From: Rugamonas apoptosis | GTDB taxonomy: Bacteria > Pseudomonadota > Gammaproteobacteria > Burkholderiales > Burkholderiaceae_D | NCBI RefSeq assembly: GCF_014042355.1 | Contig: NZ_JACEZU010000015.1 | Span: 62,001 to 126,000, forward strand | Length of the DNA: 64,000 nt | Direction: 5' to 3' | Part shown: positions 42,006 through 50,918 of the stretch, one piece after another | Position numbering within the stretch: position 1 is the stretch's first letter | How the letters are laid out: each line of letters opens with the position of its first letter | Notes under the pieces: model-generated | Told to the model about the DNA's origin: nothing | The model's database searches: none | What the model saw: only the letters and a program-made list of their open reading frames with translations | Program-made: the position numbers and the translations under genes

Positions 42006-42917
42006 ATGGACAGACTAAAAGCCATGCAGACCTTTGTCCGCATCGTCGAAGCGAACAGCTACACCAAGGCTGCCGAGACGTTGGACTTGCCGCGCGCCGC
42101 ACTCACCGCCACCATCAAAAAACTCGAGGCCTATCTCGGCACGCAGCTGCTACAGCGCACCACGCGCCGTCTCTCCCTTACGCAGGATGGCGCACAGTAC
42201 TTCCATCAGTGCCTGGCCATCCTGCAGGCCGTGGAAGAGGCTGAAGGTACTTTTCGTGGTCCGAACGCTGGGCCGCCGCGTGGCCGTCTCAGGGTAGAAC
42301 TTCCGGGTACCTTCGGCCGAAATATCGTCATGCCGCACATCGCCAAGTTCTGCGAACGGTACCCTGAAGTTGAGCTGGTCGTAAGCCAGAGTGAGCGCAT
42401 CCGGGACTTGATCGCGGAAGGTCTGGACTGCGCAGTGCGGGTAGGCGTACTCCAGGACTCCACCATGATTGCTCGTCGGCTTGGCAATATGGCCTTTGTT
42501 ACCTGCGCTGCGCCGGCGTACCTCAAGACGCATGGCGTGCCGCAATCTCTCGATGACCTGCGCGAGCACCGGGGCGTGTCGCACTTCTCTGGCCTGACGG
42601 GGCGACCATACGATTGGGATTTTGTGGTGGATGGTCATGTGGTGCGAGTGGAGGTACGCAGCGCCATCGCGGTCAACGATGCTGAAGCAAACGTCGTCTG
42701 TGCATTACAAGGGATGGGATTATCTCAAGCGGCCAAGTACCAGGTTCGTGAATACTTGCGCAGTGGTGCCCTGGTAGAGGTGTTGTCCGGTACGCTGCCT
42801 ACCCCAATGCCCATCTCACTGCTCTATCCGCAGGGCCGCATGGCGTCGCCACGCCTGCGCGTATTCGCCGACTGGCTGACAGCACTACTGCAGGACGATC
42901 CAGATTTGCAGGCTTGA
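42006..42917 (+). CDS. LysR-family regulator, divergent from the MFS gene
   Basis: 303 residues. HTH (FVRIVEANSYTKAAETLDLP, ALTATIKKLEAYLG) and effector domain (RGRLRVELPGTFGRNIVMPH, IAEGLDCAVRVGVLQDS). It belongs to the group with QRTTRRLSLTQDG. The 102-base gap to the MFS start suggests it controls that gene. Both lie between the two brnTA modules. Confidence 0.92.
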   Translation: MDRLKAMQTFVRIVEANSYTKAAETLDLPRAALTATIKKLEAYLGTQLLQRTTRRLSLTQDGAQYFHQCLAILQAVEEAEGTFRGPNAGPPRGRLRVELPGTFGRNIVMPHIAKFCERYPEVELVVSQSERIRDLIAEGLDCAVRVGVLQDSTMIARRLGNMAFVTCAAPAYLKTHGVPQSLDDLREHRGVSHFSGLTGRPYDWDFVVDGHVVRVEVRSAIAVNDAEANVVCALQGMGLSQAAKYQVREYLRSGALVEVLSGTLPTPMPISLLYPQGRMASPRLRVFADWLTALLQDDPDLQA

Positions 42918-43041
42918 TCGCGCGGTTCTGTTTGCGCGTGGCTGATCACTGTCGCGCTGCGCCAGCGCAAATGCGTTGATCGCGGTGTTGTTAAAGTGTC
43001 CGTTGAAGTTTTTCACATTGCGGATAACATGACAGACGGCG

Positions 43042-43305
43042 ATCACCTTTGATCCCGGGAAAGACAAGCTCAACCGGCGCAAGCATAAGATTTCGTTGGC
43101 GCGTGCAGAAGATTTCGAATGGGACACGGCGGTGAGCTGGCCCGATCAGCGCTTTGAATACAATGAGGTGCGCATGTGCGCCGTTGGTCTGATCGGTGTT
43201 CGTTTGTATTTTTTAGCATATGAGGAGCGAGATGATGCTTTGCGCGTGATCAGTTTACGCAAGGCGAATGCAAGAGAGGAGCAACGTTATGTTAGACAAG
43301 CGTAA
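43042..43305 (+). CDS. brnT: BrnT-family toxin, copy 2 (no standard start codon at the homologous position)
   Basis: The homologous frame reads ITFDPGKDKLNRRKHKISLA and on to VISLRKANAREEQRY. It has no ATG, GTG or TTG between the in-frame stop at 43030 and TTG 43096. The homology starts at an ATC (43042), as in copy 1. A TTG start at 43096 would remove the first strand and the KHxIS block and is less likely to give an active toxin. As in copy 1, an ATG thirteen bases before the ATC opens a seven-codon out-of-frame ORF. So it is either non-AUG-initiated or a damaged toxin. Confidence 0.65.
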   Translation: MTFDPGKDKLNRRKHKISLARAEDFEWDTAVSWPDQRFEYNEVRMCAVGLIGVRLYFLAYEERDDALRVISLRKANAREEQRYVRQA

Positions 43306-43570
43306 GATTGTTTTTGTTACACCGGAAGAGGATGCCGAAATCACCGCCGCCGCCCTGGCCGACCCCGACGCGCAGCCGTTGACGGATGAACAGCTTGCAC
43401 AGATGGTCCCCTGGACGGAGTTCATCAAAACCCATGGCGTCCGCGTCAGCACCTTGTTTGACCGCGACCTGGTGCATGCCTTTATCAGCACGGGTGACGG
43501 CTGGCAAGAACGCATGAACGCGGCGCTGCGCGAATGGGCCGTGCAGCATGACATGCTGCCGCCGGCCTGA
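43289..43570 (+). CDS. brnA: BrnA-family antitoxin, copy 2
   Basis: 93 residues from ATG 43289, which has AGAGGAG eight bases upstream; an in-frame ATG at 43268 overlaps the SD and is less likely. LTDEQLAQMVPWTEF, VRVSTLFDRDLVHAFISTGD and GWQERMNAALREW match copy 1. It overlaps brnT copy 2 by 17 bases. Confidence 0.88.
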   Translation: MLDKRKIVFVTPEEDAEITAAALADPDAQPLTDEQLAQMVPWTEFIKTHGVRVSTLFDRDLVHAFISTGDGWQERMNAALREWAVQHDMLPPA

Positions 43571-43614
43571 CAGGTCAAGGCGGACTCGCCCGGTGCGGCG
43601 AAACCGCTGCTGGC

Positions 43615-45225
43615 TCACGCCAGCGGATGAAACGATTCCGCCTGCGCCATCGGCCAGTACATGCCGAACACGGGCGGCAGGCGCGACAGTTGGCTGGGGT
43701 CCAGCAACTGTCCCGGGTCCAGGTAGGGCAACAGGCGGGACGCCAGCTTGACCTGATTGGGCGAGATGCGCCGCACCAGGTGGTGCGGTTGCAATTGCGC
43801 TGGATGGGTGAGTCCGGCGGCGGCCACCAGCCCGGCCAGCGCCTTCATGGTGTTCTGATGGAAGTTGGCCACCCGCTGCGCCTTGTCCGGCACCACTAGC
43901 GCGCGCTGGCGCAGCTTGTCCTGGGTGGCCACGCCGGTCGGGCAGCGGTCCGTGTGGCAGTGCTGCGACTGGATGCAGCCCAGCGCGAACATGAAGCCGC
44001 GCGCCGAGTTGCACCAGTCCGCGCCCAGGGCCAGCAGGCGGGCGATGTCGAACGCCGTGATCACCTTGCCCGAGGCGCCGATCTTGATCCGCTCGCGCAG
44101 ACCGGCGCCCACCAGCGTGTTATGCACCAACAGCAGCGCTTCCTGCAACGGCGTGCCCACGTGGTCCGTGAATTCCACCGGCGCCGCGCCGGTGCCGCCT
44201 TCGCCGCCATCGACGACGATGAAGTCGGGCGTGATGCCGGTGGCCAGCATGGCTTTGACGATGCCGAAAAATTCCCACGGGTGGCCTATGGCCAGCTTGA
44301 AGCCGGTCGGCTTGCCGCCCGACAGGTTACGCAGGCGGTCGATAAAGGCCAGCATTTCCAGCGGCGTGGAGAAGGCCGAGTGGCTGGCCGGCGACACGCA
44401 ATCCTGGCCTTGCGGCACGCCGCGCGTGGTGGCGATCTCGATCGTCACCTTGGCGCCGGGCAGCACGCCGCCGTGGCCCGGCTTGGCCCCTTGCGACAAT
44501 TTCAGTTCGATCATCTTCACCTGTTCCGTGCAGGCGTTGGCCACGAAGCGCTCTTCCGAGAAGCTGCCGTCGGCGTTGCGGCAACCGAAGTAGCCGGAAC
44601 CGATTTCCCACACCAGGTCGCCCCCATGCATGCGGTGGTAGGGGCTGATGCTGCCTTCGCCCGTGTCGTGCATGAAGTGGCCGAGCTGGGCGCCGCCGTT
44701 CAAGGCCTGGATGGCGTTGGCCGACAGTGCGCCGAAACTCATGGCCGAGATGTTGAACACGCTGGCCGAATAGGGCTGGGCGCGCGGGCAGTCCGGGTGC
44801 TTGCCGATGTCGATGCGGAAGTCGTGGCCGGCCTCGGGCGCGGGCGCGATCGAATGGTTGATCCACTCGTAGCCATCCTGGTAGACGTCGAGCTGGGTGC
44901 CGAACGGGCGCTTGTCCGTCTCCACCTTGGCGCGCTGGTAGACGATGCTGCGCTGGTTGCGCGAGAACGGCGCCGCTTGCGTGTCGTCCTCCAGGAAGTA
45001 CTGGCGGATCTCGGGCCGGATCGCCTCGAGCAGGAAGCGCAAATGGGCCAGGATGGGATAGTTGCGGCGCAGCGCGCGCCGGGTCTGCAGCAGGTCCGCC
45101 ACGCCCACCAGCACCAGCGCGGCGGCCGCCAGCGGCAGCCACGGGTTGGTGCCCATCAACAGCGATAGCACCAGCGTGGCAATGGCGAGCTGGAAGGCGA
45201 GGTAACGCAGGGTCAGAAACTTCAT
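43615..45225 (-). CDS. FMN-binding glutamate-synthase-family membrane protein
   Basis: 536 residues. Two N-terminal membrane helices (about 4-45), then a GltB-type FMN/glutamate-synthase central domain with NISAMSFGALSANAIQALN, MHGGDLVWEIGSGYFGCRN, PGHGGVLPGAKVT, VVDGGEGGTGAAPVEFTDHV and a Cys cluster CIQSQHCHTDRCPTGVATQ ([3Fe-4S]-type site). It lacks the GATase domain, so it does not take amide nitrogen from glutamine by itself. Its true reaction is unknown; relatives are annotated only by family. ATG 45225 has GGAG six bases upstream. Confidence 0.88.
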   Translation of the reverse strand: MKFLTLRYLAFQLAIATLVLSLLMGTNPWLPLAAAALVLVGVADLLQTRRALRRNYPILAHLRFLLEAIRPEIRQYFLEDDTQAAPFSRNQRSIVYQRAKVETDKRPFGTQLDVYQDGYEWINHSIAPAPEAGHDFRIDIGKHPDCPRAQPYSASVFNISAMSFGALSANAIQALNGGAQLGHFMHDTGEGSISPYHRMHGGDLVWEIGSGYFGCRNADGSFSEERFVANACTEQVKMIELKLSQGAKPGHGGVLPGAKVTIEIATTRGVPQGQDCVSPASHSAFSTPLEMLAFIDRLRNLSGGKPTGFKLAIGHPWEFFGIVKAMLATGITPDFIVVDGGEGGTGAAPVEFTDHVGTPLQEALLLVHNTLVGAGLRERIKIGASGKVITAFDIARLLALGADWCNSARGFMFALGCIQSQHCHTDRCPTGVATQDKLRQRALVVPDKAQRVANFHQNTMKALAGLVAAAGLTHPAQLQPHHLVRRISPNQVKLASRLLPYLDPGQLLDPSQLSRLPPVFGMYWPMAQAESFHPLA

Positions 45226-45388
45226 GGGCGCTCCGGTGCGGTGATGATGGGGGCGGTGGCGCGATGCCAGCATGCCGTCGTCAGCGAGTGTACTGCTTTT
45301 TCCGCGCGGCAAGCGACTGGCGGCTGGTTCGCGGCAACAGTGTTAAGCTGGCAAGGTGTGCCCGTCCCCACCTTGACCAGGAAGCCCC

Positions 45389-46060
45389 ATGATCGTTGTC
45401 CACCACCTCAACAACTCCCGTTCCCAGCGCGTGCTGTGGCTGCTTGAAGAACTGGGCCTGGAATACGAGATCGTGCGCTACCAGCGCGACCCCAAGACCA
45501 TGCTGGCGCCGGCGGCGCTGCGCGCCATCCACCCGCTGGGCAAGTCGCCCGTGATCACGGATGGCGACGTGACGGTGGCCGAGTCGGGCGCCATCGTCGA
45601 GTACCTGGTCGAACGCTACGGCAACGGCATGCTGGTGCCGCCGCCGGGCACGGCCGACAAGCGGCGCTGGACGTATTTCATGCACTACGCGGAAGGCTCG
45701 GCCATGACGCCGCTGCTGATGAAGCTGGTGTTCGACCGGGTCGAATCGGGACCGGCGCCGTTCTTCATCAAGCCGGTGGCGCGCGCCATCGCGCAAAAGG
45801 TCAAGTCGATGTACATCCAGCCGCAGATCGAGCAGCACCTCGATTACCTGGAGGCCGAACTGAGCCAGCACCTGTGGTTCGCCGGCGCCGAATTCAGCGC
45901 GGCCGATATCCAGATGAGTTTTCCGCTGGAGGCGGCCGCCGCCCGCGCCGGCCTCGATGGCCGCCGCCACCACTTGCGCGCCTTCCTCGACCGCATCCAC
46001 GCGCGCCCCGCGTTCCAGCGCGCGCTGGAGCGGGGCGGGCCATACGAATTGCTGAAATAG
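45389..46060 (+). CDS. Glutathione S-transferase
   Basis: 223 residues. Thioredoxin-like domain: VHHLNNSRSQRVLWLLEELG (Ser active site region) and HPLGKSPVITDGDVTVAESG with the cis-Pro and ESG glutathione-binding residues; C-terminal helical domain includes FSAADIQMSFPLEAA. The pattern resembles the yeast Gtt1-like group. Transcribed alone; 133 bases separate it from the nuclease gene. Confidence 0.93.
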   Translation: MIVVHHLNNSRSQRVLWLLEELGLEYEIVRYQRDPKTMLAPAALRAIHPLGKSPVITDGDVTVAESGAIVEYLVERYGNGMLVPPPGTADKRRWTYFMHYAEGSAMTPLLMKLVFDRVESGPAPFFIKPVARAIAQKVKSMYIQPQIEQHLDYLEAELSQHLWFAGAEFSAADIQMSFPLEAAAARAGLDGRRHHLRAFLDRIHARPAFQRALERGGPYELLK

Positions 46061-46193
46061 GCGGCGACCAGATGGACGTGACGTGCGCGTAGGCTAAGCA
46101 AGCGGCATCTGCCGCGAGTTTGCGCCAAACGGCTTCTGCCCGTATAGGTCGTGGAGTAGAATGCGCGCTTGCATCCGTCCCCATGAATACGCC

Positions 46194-46970
46194 ATGAGCC
46201 GACTCCTCGCCATCGATGGCCTCAACATCGTGCGCCGCGTCTACGAAGCGAGCCCCGAACCCGATTCGCCGGAGAAGGCCGAAATCGCGCTGCGCCACGC
46301 GCTGTCCTCGTTCCGCAAGCTGATCAACGAACATGAACCGAGCCACGTGCTGCCGGCCTTCGATTTCGGCGGCCCCACCTGGCGCCACGCGCTGTATGCG
46401 GGCTACCGGGCCGGGCGCGCGCCCATGCCGGCCGAGCTGCGGGCGGCGCTGCCGGCGTTTTACACGCAACTGGAAGGCTGGGGCTTGCGCGTGGTGTCGC
46501 TGCCGGAAGTGGAGGCCGACGACGTGATCGGCACCGTGGTGCTGCGCTGGCTGGCCGAGGGCCGCGGCGAAGCCACCGTGGCCACCACCGACAAGGACCT
46601 GCACCCCTTGATCGCCAACGGCGCCCGCGTGTGGGATCACTTCAAGGGCGAATGGCACGACCACGCCTGGGTCGAGCGCAAATGGGGCGTGCCGCCCGAG
46701 CAGTTGCCGGACTTGCTGGCGCTGATGGGCGATGCCACCGATGCCATCCCCGGCGTGTCCAAAGTGGGCGCCAAGACGGCGGCCCGACTGTTGCGTACAT
46801 ACGGCAATCTGGACGCGATCATGGCCGGCGCCGGCATTCTGAAGGATGTACTAGGAGAAACTTTACGAAAAGAGCGGGAAATGTTGTATCTTTCTCGACA
46901 ACTGGTGCAATTGAAAACGGATGTGCGGGTCGGCGTGAGCTGGAACATGCTGGCCTGGGATCGGCCCTAG
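46194..46970 (+). CDS. xni: Flap/5'-3' exonuclease of the Xni/PolA-exonuclease type
   Basis: 258 residues from ATG 46194, where the family sequence MSRLLAIDGLNIVRRVY starts; the ATG at 46161 has a closer GGAG but adds an extra 11 residues. Seen: acidic metal sites DG near the N-terminus, EADDVIG, TTDKDL, and helix-hairpin-helix IPGVSKVGAKTAARLLRTYG. These enzymes cut flap DNA structures. Downstream is the receiver gene, 42 bases away. Confidence 0.88.
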   Translation: MSRLLAIDGLNIVRRVYEASPEPDSPEKAEIALRHALSSFRKLINEHEPSHVLPAFDFGGPTWRHALYAGYRAGRAPMPAELRAALPAFYTQLEGWGLRVVSLPEVEADDVIGTVVLRWLAEGRGEATVATTDKDLHPLIANGARVWDHFKGEWHDHAWVERKWGVPPEQLPDLLALMGDATDAIPGVSKVGAKTAARLLRTYGNLDAIMAGAGILKDVLGETLRKEREMLYLSRQLVQLKTDVRVGVSWNMLAWDRP

Positions 46971-47012
46971 TGAACTCGGAGCCGGCGGCGCGTCCACGAG
47001 AAAGGTTTTACG

Positions 47013-47474
47013 ATGTTAAAGGCAGTCATTATCGACAGCAGCGCCGTGGCCCGCGGCCTGCTCAACACCGTCCTGCTCGACGGCGGCTACGACGTGGTGG
47101 GACAGAGCCACACCTGCGCCAGCGGCATGACGCTGCTGCTCAAGCACCACCCCCACATCGTCTGCATCGCCCGCGAGCAGATCGAAAGTGATACCGCCGT
47201 GGTGCGCGAAATCAAGGGCAACTGGCCCAAGACGCTGATCTTCATGGTGTCGAGCGAATTCGACGCAGCCACCATCCAGGCGGCGCACGCGATGGGCGTG
47301 AACGGTTTCATCGTCAAGCCGTTCAAGGCCGACACCGTGCTCAATACCATCCGCAACACGGTGATCGCCATGGTCAAGCGCCAGCGCGCCGCCATGGCGG
47401 TCCAGCAGGGCGGCGCCGATGGGCCATCCGATGACGGAGCGCCCGGCGGCGACCCGTCAGGCGCTGAAGTCTGA
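47013..47474 (+). CDS. CheY-like receiver-domain protein lacking the phospho-acceptor Asp
   Basis: 153 residues. The receiver fold is clear (AVIIDSSAVARGLLNTVLLD, TLIFMVSSEFDAATIQAAHA, VNGFIVKPF with Lys102). The third strand reads HPHIVCIARE, placing Ala53 where the phospho-acceptor Asp should be, and the acidic pocket is DSS rather than DD. A Gln/Ala/Gly-rich tail (about 125-153) follows. It is thus probably a phosphorylation-independent, protein-binding receiver. It overlaps mnmA tail to tail by 18 bases. Confidence 0.85.
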   Translation: MLKAVIIDSSAVARGLLNTVLLDGGYDVVGQSHTCASGMTLLLKHHPHIVCIAREQIESDTAVVREIKGNWPKTLIFMVSSEFDAATIQAAHAMGVNGFIVKPFKADTVLNTIRNTVIAMVKRQRAAMAVQQGGADGPSDDGAPGGDPSGAEV

Positions 47475-48563
47475 ACCGGCGATAATGCCGCCGCCCAGGC
47501 ACACGTCGCCGTCGTACAGCACGGCCGACTGGCCGGGCGTGACGGCCCACTGGGCTTGCTCGAACTGCAATGCGAAGTTGGCGTCGCCGTCCGGCGTGAC
47601 GGTGCAGGCCACGTCGGCCTGGCGGTAGCGGGTCTTGGCCGACAGCGCGCGCGGCGCCGGCGGCGTGCCGGCGATCCAGCTGGCTTGATCCGCGCGCAGC
47701 GTGGACGACAGCAGCCATGGATGGTCATGGCCCTGCACGATATACAGCGTGTTGTTGACGATGTCCTTGCGCGCCACGTACCAGGCGTCGCTGCTGCCAT
47801 CGTCTTTCTTGTAGGCTTTCATGCCGCCCACGCCGATGCCCTTGCGCTGGCCCAGCGTGTAGAAGCTCAGGCCCACGTGTTCGCCCACCACCTTGCCGTC
47901 CGGCGTCTTCATCGGGCCCGGCTTGTAGGACAGGTAGCGGTTCAGGAATTCGCGGAACGGGCGCTCGCCGATGAAGCAGATGCCGGTCGAATCCTTCTTG
48001 GCCGCGTTGGGCAGGGCCAGCTTTTCAGCGATCTTGCGCACTTCCGTCTTGGGGATTTCGCCCAGCGGGAACAGGGTCTTGGACAACTGCGCCTGATTAA
48101 GACGGTGCAGGAAGTAGCTCTGGTCCTTGGTGTGGTCCAGCGCCTTCAATAATTCGAACTGTGTTCCATTCTGGCGCACGCGCGCGTAGTGGCCGGTGGC
48201 GATCAGGTCCGCGCCCAGGTGCATGGCGTGGTCCAGGAAGGCCTTGAACTTGATCTCGGCGTTGCACAGCACGTCCGGGTTGGGGGTGCGGCCGGCCTGG
48301 TATTCGCGCAGGAAGTCGGCGAACACGCGGTCCTTGTATTCGGCCGCGAAGTTGACGGCCTCGATGTCGACCCCGATCACGTCGGCCACGCTGGCCGCGT
48401 CGATCCAGTCCTGGCGGGTGGAGCAGTACTCGGAGTCGTCGTCGTCTTCCCAGTTCTTCATGAACAGGCCCACCACCTCGTAGCCCTGCTCCTTGAGCAT
48501 CCACGCCGCGACCGAGGAATCGACCCCGCCTGACATACCGATCACGACTTTTTTCTTGCTCAT
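47457..48563 (-). CDS. mnmA: tRNA 2-thiouridylase MnmA
   Basis: 368 residues. It thiolates U34 of tRNAs for Lys, Glu and Gln. Seen: PP-loop GMSGGVDSSVAAW (ATP site), catalytic Cys in NPDVLCN and the second Cys in KDSTGICFIG, and the tRNA-binding GEIPKTEVR. Its C-terminus overlaps the receiver gene. It starts 18 bases after the end of the nudix gene (same strand), suggesting an operon. Confidence 0.96.
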   Translation of the reverse strand: MSKKKVVIGMSGGVDSSVAAWMLKEQGYEVVGLFMKNWEDDDDSEYCSTRQDWIDAASVADVIGVDIEAVNFAAEYKDRVFADFLREYQAGRTPNPDVLCNAEIKFKAFLDHAMHLGADLIATGHYARVRQNGTQFELLKALDHTKDQSYFLHRLNQAQLSKTLFPLGEIPKTEVRKIAEKLALPNAAKKDSTGICFIGERPFREFLNRYLSYKPGPMKTPDGKVVGEHVGLSFYTLGQRKGIGVGGMKAYKKDDGSSDAWYVARKDIVNNTLYIVQGHDHPWLLSSTLRADQASWIAGTPPAPRALSAKTRYRQADVACTVTPDGDANFALQFEQAQWAVTPGQSAVLYDGDVCLGGGIIAGSDFSA

Positions 48564-48581
48564 CTTGCTTATTCCGTTACT

Positions 48582-49073
48582 TTAATCATTCGATACCACT
48601 TCCTTGAACACGGAAGCGTGGGTGTGCAGCAGTTCCAGCGGGGCGCGCCGCCCGGCCAGGTATTCGTCCACGCACTGCAGCACCAGCGGGCTGCGGTGCT
48701 GGTCGCGGCAGGCGGCCAGCTCGTCGCGCGTGAGCCACATGGTGCGCAGGATGCCCTCGTCCAGCGGCCGCTCGTGGCGCTGGCCCGGCACGCCGCAGAA
48801 GGTGAAGCGCAGATAGGTCACTTCCTCGCCCGTGCGGCGCGAGGTGTAGCGCGACATATACATGCCCACCAGCGCCGTGGGCGTGAATTCGTGCGCCGTC
48901 TCCTCCAGCGTTTCGCGGATCACGGCCTGTTCCAGCGACTCGTGCGGGTCCAGGTGCCCGGCCGGCTGGTTGATGCGCACGCCCTCGCTGGTCTCTTCTT
49001 CGATCAGCAAGAACTTGCCATCGAGTTCGATGATGGCGGCGACAGTCACAGAGGGTTTCCAGATACGCGGCAT
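48582..49073 (-). CDS. NUDIX hydrolase (NudJ-like)
   Basis: 163 residues. Nudix box GHLDPHESLEQAVIRETLEE (GX5EX7REUXEE pattern, followed by TA instead of TG), placing it with NudJ (HMP-PP and nucleoside triphosphate hydrolase). AAGGA lies upstream of the ATG 49073. It precedes mnmA on the same strand by 18 bases, a common pairing in Burkholderiales. Confidence 0.92.
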   Translation of the reverse strand: MPRIWKPSVTVAAIIELDGKFLLIEEETSEGVRINQPAGHLDPHESLEQAVIRETLEETAHEFTPTALVGMYMSRYTSRRTGEEVTYLRFTFCGVPGQRHERPLDEGILRTMWLTRDELAACRDQHRSPLVLQCVDEYLAGRRAPLELLHTHASVFKEVVSND

Positions 49074-49443
49074 GGGTCATCCTTGAAAGAGCCGCCATTT
49101 TAGCCTGTTCTGCTGCTCCGGTTATGACAGCCGTATGACTTCTGGGCCGCTTGGCATTGAAATTGCTCAAACTTGAGGTGGATTGTTGCTACGCAGCAGA
49201 ATTTTATTGGGTTGCAGTTGTAAATCCGCACAATTTCATTACAAATAGTAATAAATGAAGTGATAATTGACCTATTTATTGATAAATGCATACTAAGTAT
49301 AGTAAAGCCAACGGCGCAGCCGTCCACCCCCCGATTAGTGGGACAGCACTATCGAAGTGCCCGGACAAATAGCCAGTCGCCATGGCATTCCGTGTTAGAT
49401 TTCTATCGTCTAGTCAGTTTATTAATCCTTTGGAGGCAATTGT
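49074..49443. other. 370-base AT-rich gap upstream of the transhydrogenase operon
   Basis: No gene seen. It is much poorer in GC than the rest of the window. TTGACC (49267-49272) with TACTAA (49291-49296) 18 bp on is a possible promoter for pntAA. A small hairpin GCACT-atcga-AGTGC lies at about 49346. TTTGGAGG sits about ten bases before the pntAA start. No riboswitch pattern recognised. Confidence 0.4.
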
Positions 49444-50556
49444 ATGAGAATAGGCATACCGGCCGAGACGCGGTCGGGCGAAACCCGAGTTGCGGCGACG
49501 CCCGAAACAGTCAAGAAGCTCGCAGCGAAACATCAAATCGTGGTGCAGTCTGGCGCAGGTATGCCGGCCTCGGTGACGGACGAGGCCTACGCGGCCGCCG
49601 GCGCCCAGATCGTCAGCGCCGCCGAAGCGTTCGCCGCCGAGGTGGTGCTCAAGGTGCGCGCCCCCAACGCCGACGAACGTGGCCTGATGAAAGCCGGCAC
49701 CGTGGTGATCGGCATGCTCAATCCGTTCGATAGCGAGAACATCGCCGCCATGGCTGCTGCCGGGCTGCAGGCGTTCGCGCTGGAAGCCGTGCCCCGCATC
49801 ACGCGCGCCCAGTCGATGGACGTGCTGTCGTCGCAAGCCAACATCGCCGGCTACAAGGCCGTGATGATGGCGGCCAATACCTACCAGCGTTTCATGCCGA
49901 TGCTGATGACGGCCGCCGGCACCGTGAAAGCGGCCCGCGTGCTGATCATGGGTGTGGGTGTGGCCGGTCTGCAGGCCATCGCCACGGCCAAGCGCCTGGG
50001 CGCCGTGATCGAGGCGTCGGACGTGCGTCCGCCCGTCAAGGAGCAGGTTGAATCGCTGGGCGCCAAGTTCATCGACGTGCCGTTCCTGACCGAGGAGGAA
50101 AAGGAAATCGCCAAGGGTGTGGGCGGTTACGCGCGGCCCATGCCGGCCGACTGGATGCGCCGCCAGGCGGAGCTGGTGCATGAACGGGCCAAGCAGGCCG
50201 ACATCATCATCACCACCGCCCTGATCCCCGGCCGCGCCGCGCCGACCCTGATCTCCGAAGAGACGGTCAAGGCCATGAAACCCGGTTCCGTGATCGTCGA
50301 CCTGGCCGTCTCGCAAGGCGGCAACTGCCCGCTGTCGGAACTGGGCAAGACGGTCCTCAAGCATGGCGTCTACATCGTCGGCGAGCCGGACCTGGCCACG
50401 CTGGTGGCGGCCGACGCCTCGGCCCTGTATGCGCGCAACGTGCTCGACTTCCTCAAGCTGATCATCGACAAGGAAGACAAGCTCGTGATCGACCGCGAGG
50501 ACGAGATCATCAAGGCCACCCTGGTATGCGCCGGCGGCGACGTGCTGCGCAAATAA
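49444..50556 (+). CDS. pntAA: NAD(P) transhydrogenase subunit alpha, part 1 (NAD(H)-binding)
   Basis: 370 residues, domain I of proton-translocating transhydrogenase. Alanine-dehydrogenase-like folds with VLIMGVGVAGLQAIATAKRL (GxGxxG NAD site) and RPPVKEQVESLGAKFIDV. First gene of the three-gene form pntAA-pntAB-pntB. TTTGGAGG lies about ten bases upstream. The enzyme makes NADPH from NADH with the proton gradient. Confidence 0.95.
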   Translation: MRIGIPAETRSGETRVAATPETVKKLAAKHQIVVQSGAGMPASVTDEAYAAAGAQIVSAAEAFAAEVVLKVRAPNADERGLMKAGTVVIGMLNPFDSENIAAMAAAGLQAFALEAVPRITRAQSMDVLSSQANIAGYKAVMMAANTYQRFMPMLMTAAGTVKAARVLIMGVGVAGLQAIATAKRLGAVIEASDVRPPVKEQVESLGAKFIDVPFLTEEEKEIAKGVGGYARPMPADWMRRQAELVHERAKQADIIITTALIPGRAAPTLISEETVKAMKPGSVIVDLAVSQGGNCPLSELGKTVLKHGVYIVGEPDLATLVAADASALYARNVLDFLKLIIDKEDKLVIDREDEIIKATLVCAGGDVLRK

Positions 50557-50573
50557 CCGAATCTGGAGAAATC

Positions 50574-50918
50574 ATGGAAGTCAGTCACACCATCATCAAT
50601 CTGATCATCTTCGTGTTGGCCATCTACGTCGGCTACCACGTGGTCTGGACCGTCACCCCGGCGCTGCATACGCCGCTGATGGCCGTCACCAATGCCGTTT
50701 CGGCCATCATCATCGTGGGCGCCATGCTGGCCGCCGCGCTCACCACCGGCCCGGTGGGCCAGATCGCCGGCACCGTGGCGGTGGCGCTGGCGGCCGTCAA
50801 CGTGTTTGGCGGCTTCCTCGTCACCCAGCGCATGCTGGAGATGTTCAAGAAAAAAGAGCCCAAGGCGCAAGCGCCCAAGCACGCCCCCGCTGCCGTCGGT
50901 GAAGGGAGCAAAGCATGA
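50574..50918 (+). CDS. pntAB: NAD(P) transhydrogenase subunit alpha, part 2 (membrane)
   Basis: 114 residues with three to four membrane helices (TIINLIIFVLAIYVGYHVVW, AVSAIIIVGAMLAAALT, GTVAVALAAVNVFGGFLVT) and a Lys/Ala tail. It is the membrane part of the alpha subunit, separate here as in many bacteria. TGGAG lies upstream of ATG 50574; its stop overlaps the pntB start (ATGA). Confidence 0.95.
   Translation: MEVSHTIINLIIFVLAIYVGYHVVWTVTPALHTPLMAVTNAVSAIIIVGAMLAAALTTGPVGQIAGTVAVALAAVNVFGGFLVTQRMLEMFKKKEPKAQAPKHAPAAVGEGSKA

Noticed and set aside
42885..43127. Minus-strand frame with VIRNVKNFNGHFNN, similar to one at about 40 kb
   Set aside because: The likeness reflects the shared control block of the two brnTA modules. 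Differences between the copies fall at first and second codon positions as often as third, so no selection on a minus-strand protein.
49074..49443. Riboswitch or small RNA before pntAA
   Set aside because: AT-rich and long, but no conserved riboswitch core or strong fold was seen.
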